64,000 bases of DNA from Acanthamoeba lenticulata (lineage: Eukaryota; Discosea; Longamoebia; Acanthamoebidae): contig NAVB01000315.1 of assembly GCA_002179805.1 (NCBI GenBank), positions 1-64,000 on the forward strand, read 5' to 3'. The translations under genes and the position numbers were made by a program. The notes under the pieces are model-generated. The model had not been told where the DNA came from and made no database searches. It saw only the letters and a list, made by a program, of their open reading frames with translations. Shown in pieces: positions 53,252 through 63,540 of this stretch. Numbering within the stretch: position 1 is the stretch's first letter; the number at the start of each line of letters is the position of its first letter.

Positions 53252-55768
53252 ATGGAGCTGCAACACGATCCCGAAGCTCCCGCTCCCGAAGGTAGTGGTT
53301 CTCTGCAAGGAATCAGTCGACCTGTAAATCTTCATTTGTGTTAACTTCATCTCTCCACCACGATCGACGTGGTACAGAGGTACGGCAGGGCGTGCCAGAG
53401 GCGCTCGAGCCCGAGGCGCAGGCGCCGGCAGGTATTGAGTCCACGGGCGTGGCGCCTGCTGAGGACGAGGCGGATGCGATGGACGTGGTGTGCGCTGGCG
53501 TGCCGGCCTTCTTGGAGCAGAAGAAGTGGGAGAAGTTCCTCCAGAACCACAACATCACCTTCACCACCACCCGCAAGCTCACGCAACAGCGCTTTGCCAA
53601 GATCAGCTTCGCGGTACGTCGATGCGTCCTCTGTGTTGCGTGTGTATGTGCGCGTGCATAGCTCATGGGACCAACAACACAGAGCAAGGACGAGATGACG
53701 GACGCCATCGCCAAACTCAACGGGGCCAAGATGAAGGGCAGCACCATCCGGGCCAAGCCCGCCGGCAAGCGCGGCGCCGAGCCCGAGCCCGAGGTCGACG
53801 CCCTCCAGCCAGACGACAAGCGCCCGCGCCGAGAGGCCGACGGCAGCAACCGCGCGGCGCCGGTGGCCAAGCACATCAACGACATCGTCACGCCCATGTG
53901 GCGACTGTCCTACGACGACCAGGTCCGCAAGAAGCGCAACGTCATCCTCAAGAAGCTCAAGGCCGTGCAGAAGGAGATCCGCAAGAAGTCGGCCTACGAA
54001 CTGCCGCCGTGGATCGCGCAGGCCAAGACCACGTCACAGTGCTGCCCGTTCAAGCTCTTCATCCGGGCCGAGGAGGCCCAACGCGACGGCTACCGCAACA
54101 AGAACTCCTTCACCATCGGCCGCGACATTGCCGGTACGTTGATTTTGTTCCATCATCGTCTTCTTCATCATCATCTTCGTCATCATCATTGTTGTTGTGC
54201 TCGAGCCAGGCCGGCCCTGCGTCGGATTTGCGCTGGGCCGCACAGAGGACAAGCAGACGGCCGTGGGTGAGCCGTCCGAGTGCCGCAACGTGCCAGCGGA
54301 GGCCAAGGCCGCGCGCGACCTCGTCCAGCAGATCGTCGAGGCCTCGCCCCACCCGCCCTACGAGAAGCTCGGCCACACCGGTTTTTGGTATTTGCGCGCC
54401 ACTTCATCTGAACGAGGCCCTCGCCTGGCTGACGTCGCCGTTGTCGTGGTTGTTGGGCAGGCGGGAGGTGATGGTGCGCACGACGCGTGCCGGGGAGGTC
54501 ATGCTGGTGGTTCAGGTCAACGGCGACGCCGTGTCGGCCGACGAGCTGCAGGCGGCCAAAGCCGACCTCGTCGAGCGCGTTCAGGCCTCGGTCCGGCCGC
54601 GCGTTTCCTCGGTCTACTTCCAGTCCTACAGCGGCGTCTCCAATCGAGGTCCTTCCCTCCTTCGTCCCCCCCCCCCTTAGGTCCTCCTCGCCTGCGCATC
54701 GTTGCTCACGCGCGCGCACGGGGGATCGGCCGCGCAGCCCCGGATGACCTGGAGACCGAGCTGCTGTGGGGCGAGCCCTATATCTACGAGACGCTGCTCG
54801 ACCTCAAGTACCCGCCTCACGCACGCACGCACGCACGCACGCGGGCTTGTGTGGCGCGGCTGGGCTGACCAGGACTGGCGGGGGGACAGGTTCCGGATCT
54901 CGCCGAGCTCGTTCTTTCAGGTCAACACGACCGGCGCTGAGACGCTGTATCGGGTGGTGGGCGACTGGGTGGCGGCCACCAAGGACGCCGTCCTGTACGA
55001 CATCTGCTGCGGGACGGGCACGATCGGCCTCTCGCTGGCTTCGCGCGCGCGCGAGGTCGTCGGCGTCGACATCGTTCCGTCCGCCATCGAGGACGCCCAG
55101 GCAAATGCGGCCCTTAACGGCATCACGAACGCGCGGTTTGTAGCGGGCAAGGCCGAAGATGTGCTGCCGGCCCTGTTGGACGAGTACCAGGCCTTCCCGT
55201 CCGTCGCCGTTCTCGACCCGCCGCGCGCCGGCGCGCGTACGATGCCTCCCTTCTCTTTGGCCTTGTTCAATCGATTTGTGTGTGAGCCTCACCGTCATCC
55301 ACACAACACAACAGACGCCGACGTGTTGAAGGCGGTGCGGAGATGCGAGGGCCTGCAGCGCCTGGTCTACGTGTCGTGCAACCAGGCCGTCCTGCCCACC
55401 GACCTGGCTCAGTACGGACATCTTGCCTGTTTGTCAAAATAAGCAACAAATTGTGGATGTTGATGGTGGTGTTGTCGCGGCGCCGCAGGTTGTGCCGCTC
55501 CGAGTCCAAGACGCTGGTCGGGAAGCCGTTCCGGCCGGTGCAGGCGATCGCCGTGGACATGTTCCCGCACACGGAGCACTGCGAGCTCGTCGTGCTCCTC
55601 GAGCGCATCGACTCGCCCACCTTTGACGCCGCCAACACGCCCGCCCCTGCGGCGGCTCCCGCCCAGTCGGAGCCCTCGTCGACCGCGTCCTCATCAGCAT
55701 CATCGTTGTCGTCATCGACGTCCTCTTCATCCTCATCCTCCTCGTCCTCGACACCAGCGTCGTCTTAA
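53252..55768 (+). CDS. TRMT2A: tRNA (uracil-5-)-methyltransferase, TRMT2A type
   Basis: Makes m5U54 in tRNA. The start MELQHDPEAPAPE (53252) splices to EVRQGVPEALEPEAQAPAG. An RRM-like region (FLQNHNITFTTTRKLTQQRF) precedes the catalytic part: VTPMWRLSYDDQVRKKRNVI, KNSFTIGRDIAG, RPCVGFALGR, HTGFW joined to REVMVRTTRAGEVMLVV, and RISPSSFFQVNTTGAETLY. The SAM site is VLYDICCGTGTIGLSLASRA, then VVGVDIVPSAIEDAQANAAL. Catalytic elements are VAVLDPPRAG, the nucleophile Cys in YVSCNQ, and AVDMFPHTEHCELVVLLERI. A Ser-rich tail ends at 55768. About seven introns, one containing C11 and one a CACG repeat. Confidence 0.92.
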
Positions 55769-55878
55769 ATGCACTCTTGGCGTTGTTGAAAGTCAATAAA
55801 TTTATTTAATGATTTATTTAATCAAATAAATTATCAACAAAATTGTTATAAATATATTCTTAAAATATATAAAAACGG
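55769..55878. other. AT-rich convergent gap with short inverted repeats
   Basis: 110 nt between convergent stops. ATTTATTT (55812-55819) and AAATAAAT (55824-55831) could pair with a 4-nt loop. The composition makes chance pairing likely. Confidence 0.35.
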
Positions 55879-56859
55879 TCAGGCCTGCAGCAGCGGCGTG
55901 AAGGGATCCGCCTTCATGCTTCGGTAGAGTCGCAGCGCAGCGAGGAACGCCTCGTGGCTCTCGTCGAGGCTGGCCACCTTCATCGCCTCCCACTTGGGCT
56001 TGGTCTTGTCTAATCGCACCACCCAACCCTGTTTAACACCATGGTTGATGGTGTTGTGCAAGTGTCAAAATGGGATGAATCAACACATGCACGACGCGGC
56101 ACACGCACCTCCTCCACCGGTTTGCCGGTCATCTCCTGCAGCGCCTTGGCATAGGCGGCCACCTGCAGCGCATACTGCTGGTGGAGGCTGTTGGTCGTCT
56201 TCCAGTCGACGACGATCACGCGCTCGCGGCCGTCCTCCTTCGAGGTGTACACGCCCCACGCGTCCAGCGACCCGGCGTAGCGATGTCTTTCGAGGACAGA
56301 AGACGTCAATACCGATAACGTTGATGAGGAAGACCGTGATGATGAATGACATGGAGAGAACGTACGCCATGCTGTACACAAACTTCTCGGTCTCTTTGAT
56401 CTCGAGGCCCGACTGGGCGAGCCAGGCGTGGTAGTTGGACACCACGACAGAGTACTTGCGGTCAATCTCGTGCTCCTCGCCCTTAATGATCTTGTCAATG
56501 ATGTTGTGCGAAGTGACGCCAAAGCTGGCCGCCGCCGCGGCTTCAACGTTCGGGCTCGCGCTGGCCTCCCGGATGGTCTGCTCGACCCACTCCTGCGTGA
56601 GGGCGGTGGCAGTTACCTGCTCGCTGCTCTCCTGGCGGAGGGTCGTGAGCCGTGCCCGGATGAAGCTCAGCACGCGGGCGCGAGTCCACTCATGCAACCG
56701 GGGCTTATTGATGACGTCGAGCACGGTCGTCACAGAAGGGAACAGCTCGCGGCATCCTTCTACCTTGTAAAATCGGCCTTCATCTCGACTGCGGGCCGCG
56801 ATCTGTTGGATAACGACATCTCCAGATGTGGCCGCTGCCTTTTTCGCCGCTCTACGCAT
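55879..56859 (-). CDS. PD-(D/E)XK nuclease-superfamily protein (MGME1/Cas4-like exonuclease)
   Basis: The start MRRAAKKAAATSGDVVIQQI is at 56859. YKVEGCRELFPSVTTVLDVI and NKPRLHEWTRARV are the N-terminal part seen in MGME1-like nucleases. The conserved glutamate/histidine region is FGVTSHNIIDKIIKGEEHEI. After an intron (about 56285-56370) comes YAGSLDAWGVY, with a metal-binding Asp, then VIVVDWKTTNSLHQQYALQV with D-x-K, and QVAAYAKAL, the QxxxY helix of the Cas4/AddB/MGME1 group. A last exon gives GWVVRLDKTKPKWEAM to the stop. Likely a single-strand DNA exonuclease; mitochondrial location is possible but no clear presequence was seen. Confidence 0.83.
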
Positions 56860-57281
56860 CGATGCAGCCGATGCAAGAGGCCAACTCTTCCAACGATGAA
56901 AAACAAAGCATGAGTCAAGAAAAAGTAGAAAATAGCTTTAAAAATAAAAGTAGAAAAAGAAAAACAGCGCTTATTCAGCGCGCGCTCTTTGCCGCGAGTG
57001 GCGGGAGCGTCGGGAAGCTGACGTCAGCAGCTGAAGGCACCAGTTCAGCGGCAGCACAAAAGGGGTCAGAACTGCGCTACAAAATTATCACTCCACACGA
57101 CAATCAAAGGCCTTGATAAGACACTACTATCCGCACCACGCAGAGACTCGTCAGTTTTTCGCATCCTCCTCCACGTCTTCTCTCTCGACGCGTCTGCTTG
57201 CCCAGCAGCTTCCACCACCTCCGTTCCTCCACAGCTACAACCGCCAGAAGCCTGCCAACTACCTCAACCACAGCCAGCAAC
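56860..57281. promoter_or_regulatory. Divergent promoter region, nuclease / pirin genes
   Basis: 422 nt with the 12-mer GCTGACGTCAGC at 57017-57028, roughly midway between the two start codons. The pirin side is C/T-rich (57150-57280). Confidence 0.5.
57017..57028. promoter_or_regulatory. GCTGACGTCAGC palindrome (bZIP/MARE-like)
   Basis: Perfect 12-bp palindrome containing TGACGTCA, about 158 nt upstream of the nuclease start and 254 nt upstream of the pirin start. Confidence 0.55.
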
Positions 57282-58738
57282 ATGGTGCCGTGCAGCCTCC
57301 GTTCCCTCACCTTTTTTAGTCCTCTTCTTCCTCTTCTCATACTTCTTGCTTCTTGGTGCTTGGTCGCCCACGCCACTACTACTCCCACCAATTCCTCGTC
57401 TCTCGTCGATGACGATTTCGTGCCCGCGTTTGCGCTTGGCCAGACCTCAACCACTGCGACCGAGCGCGACGTTGCCAAGATCGTCGAGTCCATCCGCACC
57501 TTCGAGGGCGCCGGCTTCCCCGTTGAACGGTTCGTCCCTTCCTCTTCTTGTTGTTGTGATGGTGAGCAGCGCGCTGATGATGACAACGATGGTCACCCTC
57601 ATCATCATCATCATCATATGCACAGCCCGTTCCCTACGCGCTCCATGAGCCAGTTTGACCCGTTCCTCATGCTGGACCACTTTGGGCCGGTGGACTACGC
57701 GCCAGGCGAGGCCGTGGGCGCCCCGTGGCACCCACACCGCGGGTTCGAGACCGTATCGCTCATGCTCCAGGGCGAGTTCCAGCACAGCGACTCGACGGGC
57801 AACAGCGGCCTTCTCCGCGCGGGCGACGTTCAGTGGATGACCGCTGGCAGCGGCATCATCCACGACGAATCCCCTTCGCCCACCTTCCGCAAGACCGGCG
57901 GCGTCATGGAGGGCTTCCAGGTACGGCCCCTCGAGCAGCTCAGCATCGTCGAGCAAGACGACGATGGCCTTACCTGACCCAACGTCTTCATCGTCGTTGT
58001 TGTTGTCGTTGATCGCTGGGCCACAGATTTGGGTCAACTTGCCGGCCAAAGACAAGTGGATCGACCCGGCCTACCAGGACGTGCCCAAGGAGAAGATCCC
58101 GACGGTGACGCACGTGGACAACGTGACCGTGCGTGTCATCGCCGGCGAGGCCTACGGCACGCGGGCCATCGTCAACACGCGCGTGCCCATCCAGTTCCTC
58201 GACGTCCACATGCAGCAGGGCGGCGAGTTCCGCCACGAGATCCCCTCGTACGTGCTGCTGCTGCCACTGAAAGTGTCCTCGGTTGGGATTCTGACGACCG
58301 ATCACGACAACAGGGACATGAATGCGATGGTGTTCCTCTACCGCGGTGAAGGCAAGTTTGGCAAGTCGCAAAAGACGGCCGTCTCTGGCAACGCCGTGCT
58401 GCTTGACAAGAAGGGCGACACGACGCTGGTCGTCACGGCCACGGCCGACCTCAAGTTCCTCCTGCTGGCTGGCGTGCCGCTCAACGAGCCCATTGCTAGG
58501 TACGCCACCTCCAGACTGGGTTGGCGAAGTGACGAGAACAGCTCAACTGATCGACATCACCACCAATGTCATCGCCATCAGGCACGGGCCGTTCGTGATG
58601 AACACGCAGGCCGAGATTGCTGAGGCCTTCTCGGATTACGCGTCGGACAAGCTCATGCGCGTGAAGCCCAAGTTCGAGATCGCCACCAACCGAGGCGACG
58701 ACTTTGATCCGACCAGCAAGGACGCCTCCATCGTGTAA
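57282..58738 (+). CDS. Pirin-family protein with N-terminal signal peptide
   Basis: Cupin-fold metalloprotein. The start [20 protein letters not shown] (57282) begins a strong signal peptide, cleavable near CLVAHA-TTT; typical pirins are nuclear or cytosolic and lack one. The pirin core: [100 protein letters not shown]. The metal ligands H, H, H, E are in place (HPHRG and IIHDE). The C-terminal exons are [33 protein letters not shown] and [20 protein letters not shown]. Introns near 57535-57620 (CATCAT-rich), 57922-58027, 58250-58315 and 58505-58590. Pirins act as quercetinases or redox regulators; an extracytosolic version suggests quercetinase-like or unknown chemistry. Confidence 0.88.
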
Positions 58739-58997
58739 ACAAAACAAAACTAAACAACTTGAGCCAACATGTCCATTTTTCTAAACCATTCAATTCAAAA
58801 AAAACAAAAAAAAAACAACAGAAATTCAATCTCAAAATGCCATTTTCTCTTCTTTCAGCGCGAATTCTTTAGGTTTCCTCCTCATCTGTCAATTTCGTGC
58901 TTCGTGTTCTTGTTTGTGGGACTTCGATCTTTTTACGCGGCCACCAGCAGCACAACAGCGCAGCGTAATACAAAGACACAAACAACACAACAAAGCA

Positions 58998-60944
58998 ATG
59001 GCTGACGACGGCTTACCGGAGGACAATGAGTGGCTGCTCGACGCGGAGGACCTCGAGAAGCTGGAACAAATCGGCGGCGGCAACTTCGGCGCCGTTTACA
59101 AGGTACACCACATCACTCTCGCGTCAAGTAAGGGAGGCTTCCTCTCTTGAGCCTGTGACGGCGCACACTAGCCTCTCCCTAAAGCAAGCCAGAAATGAAG
59201 TCACAATTCCTTTTCATCTTCATCTCCCGTTGCGCTGACACCTGTCGGGCGGGGGAGGGGGGTGGACTGAAATGAAAAGGGAGATTATGTGGGAACGAGT
59301 GTGGCCATCAAAGAAATCATTATCTCCGAAGACGACGAGGAGTTTGCGCGCAAGTACATCGAACGCGAGGTCGCGGTTCTCAGGTCATTACCCTTCTTCC
59401 CTCTTTTCAGTGACTCACTGCGCGAGCTCCTTTCCTTGTCTCTGCGCGGCCATTGGTGTTTCGTGAACTGACCAAAAACCGAAACGTGTCGCGACCTTTT
59501 GATGATGATGATGATGATGGGGTGTTTTTGTTTTTGTTGGTGGTGTCGATGGTGTAGGAGCGCGCGGCACCCCAACATCCTCAACTTCATCGGCATCTGC
59601 AAACCGGACAAGTCGGACCCGAGCTCCGCCGACAGCGTGCTCATCGTGACCGAATGGCTGCCCAACGGTGCGCAAGCGGCGCCTTTCCCATCGGGCATGT
59701 GATGTGAGCTCGCTCCTCTGCTCACATTCATGTGTGTGAAGGCAACCTCAAAAAATACATCCGCAAGCACAAGGAAGAGCTGACGTGGACCAAGCGAGTG
59801 CTGATGGCCATCGACATCGCGTCGGCCATGGCTTTCCTCAACAAGAAGAACCTTATCCACAGGTCGTTCACCCCTGCCCTCCTTCGCTTTCGTTCTTTTT
59901 CTCGTTTTTTTATTTTCATTTTTCACAATTCATTTTATGTGGACCTCGGCTGACTTGTGGGCCACAGGGACTTGAAGCCTGAGAATCTGCTCATCACAGA
60001 GAACGGCCGAATCAAGATCTGTACGCGAATGTTCTCAACGAGTTCTTCCCTGCCCTGGCCGGCTTGGAATCATGAACTGACCCGGGCGGCGCAGGTGACT
60101 TTGGCTTCGCGCGGCGGAAGCCGAAGAAAGAAGTCGGCCTCATGACGTTGGCCGGTACCGAAGACTACATGGCCCCCGAGGTGACTCTCGGCGAGGACTA
60201 CGACGAGAAGTGCGACGTCTACTCGTTTGGCGTCGTGCTCTACGGTACCCTCGCCGTCCCCCCTCCCCTCCACCGACCAACCGCATCTCTCATCTCTTCT
60301 GCGCGAAACCGGGCCCAGAGCTCATCGGCCTCCGCGATCCGCCACGAAGGAGTCCGGCCACGGCGTTTGACTTCCGGGCCGAGGACATCAATGCCTTTGT
60401 GCCCGCTGACTGTACGCCCCAAAAAAACAAAAAACAAAAAACAAAACAAAAAACAAAAAAGAAGGCCTGATGTTCGCGCCACCCAGGCCCCGAGGAGCTG
60501 GCCAAGTTGGCGGCGGACTGCACGCGGTATCGGTCGAGCCAGCGGCCGTCGTTCGTTGACTGCCTGAAGCGACTCAAGGAGCTTCTCAAGACTCTGCCCG
60601 ACAGCGGGTTGGCCTCGTCGTTGTCGACGACTGCCGCCAGCGCCACGACGACGACCACCGACAGCAGCTCGCAGCCGTCCTCGCCTGCGCGCCCGGCACA
60701 GCCGTCGTCCGGCTCCAGGTGCGTCATGCGCACATAGAGCTCAGCTCCTCGGATGGCCGCTGACGATACACACACAATGGCGTGCAGCAGTGGCAGCAGT
60801 GGCAGCGGATGGAAGCCGGGCAAGCCGTCATCGACATCGTGGAGGGGAGGCAGCGACCACGTCGAGCTGCCCGCCGGCGGTGAGGGCGACGTGCTGGCCA
60901 AGGAGAGGGCTCGCATGGAGAAGATGCTGGGCAAACTCGCTTGA
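58998..60944 (+). CDS. Ser/Thr (TKL-type) protein kinase
   Basis: The start MADDGLPEDNEWLLDAEDLE is at 58998. Exons assemble a full kinase: LEQIGGGNFGAVYK; GDYVGTSVAIKEI; a helix C exon EEFARKYIEREVAVLR; RHPNILNFIGICKPDKSD and VLIVTEWLPN; GNLKKYIRKHKEELTWTKRV; NLIHR then DLKPENLLITENGRIKI; DFGFARRKPKKE, LAGTEDYMAPEVTLGEDYDE and KCDVYSFGVVLY; and the C-lobe exon ELAKLAADCTRYRSSQRPSF. Lys, HRD, DFG and APE are all intact. No ectodomain or TM. The tail is Ser/Thr-rich and ends ERARMEKMLGKLA. Introns contain microsatellites: (TGA)n near 59500, and an A-rich run with C spacers near 60420-60460. Confidence 0.87.
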
Positions 60945-61316
60945 TCTTGCCCAAGCATGAAGGATTGATCGAGTAAAGTTGAACTGCGTTTCAAAGAACA
61001 GCAACTTGCCCATCCAACGTCGTCATGAGCCGAGTGCACACCCTACTGCTCTGCAGGTTTTTCCTTGTTCGTGTTGGGTGGGCGATAGAACTGTGGTGAA
61101 GCAACACTTCCTCCGGCGGGTGACTTGGCTGGTGTTCTTTCTTTTATTGATAATACTGTTGCTGACGTCAGCAGCGCTACGGCAGAAAAGAGGAAAAGTG
61201 GCGGCACGAGAACAGATCAACAACATTCGACGGCCTGCTGACTGCTTGCCTCTCTGCCCAGCTGGGTTAGAAAACCCGACTTGACTGGGTCGTGCAAAAG
61301 GAGGCGGTGGAACGAG
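60945..61316. promoter_or_regulatory. Promoter region of the PB1-UBA gene
   Basis: 372 nt containing the perfect 14-bp palindrome TGCTGACGTCAGCA at 61160-61173, about 145-155 nt before the start codon at 61317. No gene was seen. Confidence 0.5.
61160..61173. promoter_or_regulatory. TGCTGACGTCAGCA, identical to the C-MARE consensus
   Basis: Perfect 14-bp palindrome. This is the site bound by Maf-type bZIP dimers in animals, a factor class not shown to exist here; any bZIP could use the TGACGTCA core. Confidence 0.6.
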
Positions 61317-63377
61317 ATGGTGATCATCAAGGTCTATATGGGTAATGATGCACGTCGCATTACCGTAGATGACCACATCTCCTTTGCCGATTTGCGTGCA
61401 TTGTTGCTCAATTTGTTTTCTGTGTCGGGATCCGGCGAACCGACATCGTTAAAGCCCACCCAGCTCTGGATGTACGTATCAACAAGCTTTTCTGGTTCCA
61501 CATTGACACCAACAATCTGTGGACCACCTCGTGCCCAGCCGCTACGTTGACGACGAAGACGACTTGGTTTCGATCGCAACCGATGCCGATCTGCATGAGG
61601 CCATCGCCTACAGCTTGGGCCGAGCTGACATCTTGCGCCTGCGCCTGTACATAGAACGTACGCATATGCCATTGCCAATCCATGCCATTGCCCTTGTTAG
61701 CTCCACGCCAGAGAAGAGGGGAGAGAGATCGCTTACATGCGTACGCGGGGTACGTTTGCGTGCACTGCCAGCAGCGGCGGCCGAAGGGGCAGACGACACC
61801 AACAGCAACACCAAGAAGCCGTCCCTGACCGCGGCAGGAGTGAACGCCATCCCGCACCACACGCTGCAGCATCGCAACAACCTCGTCCTCCAGTCCCTCG
61901 GCCAACCCGAGTTTGCCGTCCAGGTCTCCAAGATGGTGCGTATCGTCCCTGTGCTCGTCCCCGTACTCATCTTTTCGATTGGCGTGGCACTAACGAACAC
62001 AACGCGCACATACGCGCGCGTGCAGGTGAGGCAAGTCGTGTCGACACAGAACACGGCGCTCACGGACCTCGTACAGCAGATGGTGCTGGCTCTGGCCCCG
62101 CAGATGGAAACCCTCCTGGCGCCTGCCGTCGCCACCGTGCTTCAACAGCACCAGGCGGCCCTTGTCCAACAGCAGCAACAGCAGCAGTTGATGCAGTTGC
62201 AGCAACAACAGCAACAACAACAATATCCGCCGGCCTATTTCTACGCTGCCCAGCAGCAGTCGCCGTTGCAGGCGCCCAACACCTACCCGGCTTGGCCTAT
62301 GCAGACGCCGCCGGCGCCAGCGCCGGGTTCGATGCCTTCTTCGATGACCATCCCTCCGCACGCGTCGCCATCATCCACGGGGCCCGGCGTGCCGGCCGGC
62401 CTGCCGGAACCACTCACCCCTTTGCCGGCGGCGGCGTCGACGCCACCAGCTGCGGAGAAGAAGAAGGAGAGCACGACCCCGTCGGGCATCTCGGCTGTGC
62501 GCAACATCCTGCCCTCGATCTTCAAGGTGGGCATCCCCACCGCCGCGCCCGGGGCCGCGGACAAGATCCCGCCACAACCACAGCCGCAGTCGCAGCCGCC
62601 AGACGGGCCTACGCGCACGATGTCTTCCTCTTCATCATCGTCCTCGCCGCCGCGCAGCAACGACCGCCGGAAGCGGTCGACGTCGTCTATCCACGAGTCT
62701 GACTTCTCGTGGGTGGAGCCCTCAGAAGGCGGCGCCCCGCCGGGGAGTGGAGGAGGCGGCGGAGGAGGAAGTGGGAGCGGGAAGTGGGAACTGCCCACGG
62801 CGCGGAGCCGATCATCGTCGAATCCGGTGCCGATCGTTCCGAGCCGCACGTCGTCGACGAGTGACCTCTCCTTCATGTCGCCCTCAACGCCATCACCTTT
62901 GGCCGCCGCCGCGGCTTCTTCCACTTCGTTGTCATCTTCTTCTCCGTTTCCCTCTTTTTCGCCGTCCACACCACCGTCGATGGCGCCCTCGTTCCCATCG
63001 TCTTCATCGTCACCTTCACTATCCTCTTCGACTATTGCCTCGTCTTCTTCCTCCACTTCATCGCCTCGCCTGATGGCCTCATCATCGCCGCCTACGCGCC
63101 CGCGCGGTCCACCAGCCCTGCCACCCATGAGCGTCAACCTCAACGAAGAGGTGCGTCGTTCTCAATCGTCATCATCACCTTTATCACCATCTCTTAACTT
63201 CTTGTTTTGTTCTTCAAACAGCAATACCAGCAGCTGTACAGGGACTGGGCACCGGTGTTGAAAGAGCTCGCGCAGATGGGATTCGAGGATCCGCGACGCA
63301 ACATTGACCTCCTCCGCACCCACAAGGGCTCCATGGTCGACGTCGTCGAGCAGCTCCTCAGCGTCCCCAAGACCTGA
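61317..63377 (+). CDS. PB1-LIR-UBA protein, candidate selective-autophagy receptor (p62/NBR1-like)
   Basis: PB1: MVIIKVYMGNDARRITVDDH and FADLRALLLNLF with a basic beta-1 Lys. After removal of an intron near 61471-61540 comes RYVDDEDDLVSIATDADLHE, a textbook OPCA acidic motif. The middle is low complexity: polyQ at 62164-62225, Pro/Ser-rich and Gly-rich. It contains ESDFSWVEP (62695-62721), fitting an LC3-interacting motif (acidic residue, aromatic-x-x-V). The last exon is a UBA domain: VLKELAQMGFEDPRRNIDLL, then RTHKGSMVDVVEQLLSV. Unlike p62 and NBR1, no ZZ finger or FW domain is visible. PB1 polymerisation, ATG8 binding and ubiquitin binding would together make a cargo receptor; this is inference from domain order. 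Confidence 0.8.
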
Positions 63378-63410
63378 GTCGGGGAGCGTGACGATGGCGC
63401 TTGGCTGTGT

Positions 63411-63418
63411 TGACGTCA
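63411..63418. promoter_or_regulatory. TGACGTCA site ahead of the right-edge gene
   Basis: Followed by GCAACGG, 34 nt past the PB1-UBA stop and 123 nt before the next start codon at 63541. Confidence 0.5.
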
Positions 63419-63540
63419 GCAACGGACCTAAACTTTAATTTATTTTCTGAAAATGCACCGGAAAGCACGACTAAGACAACCCGTGAAAGGGGATCTTGCG
63501 CTGAGATGAAGGCTCGAAGTTGTCGTTGTTGGTGTGAGAG

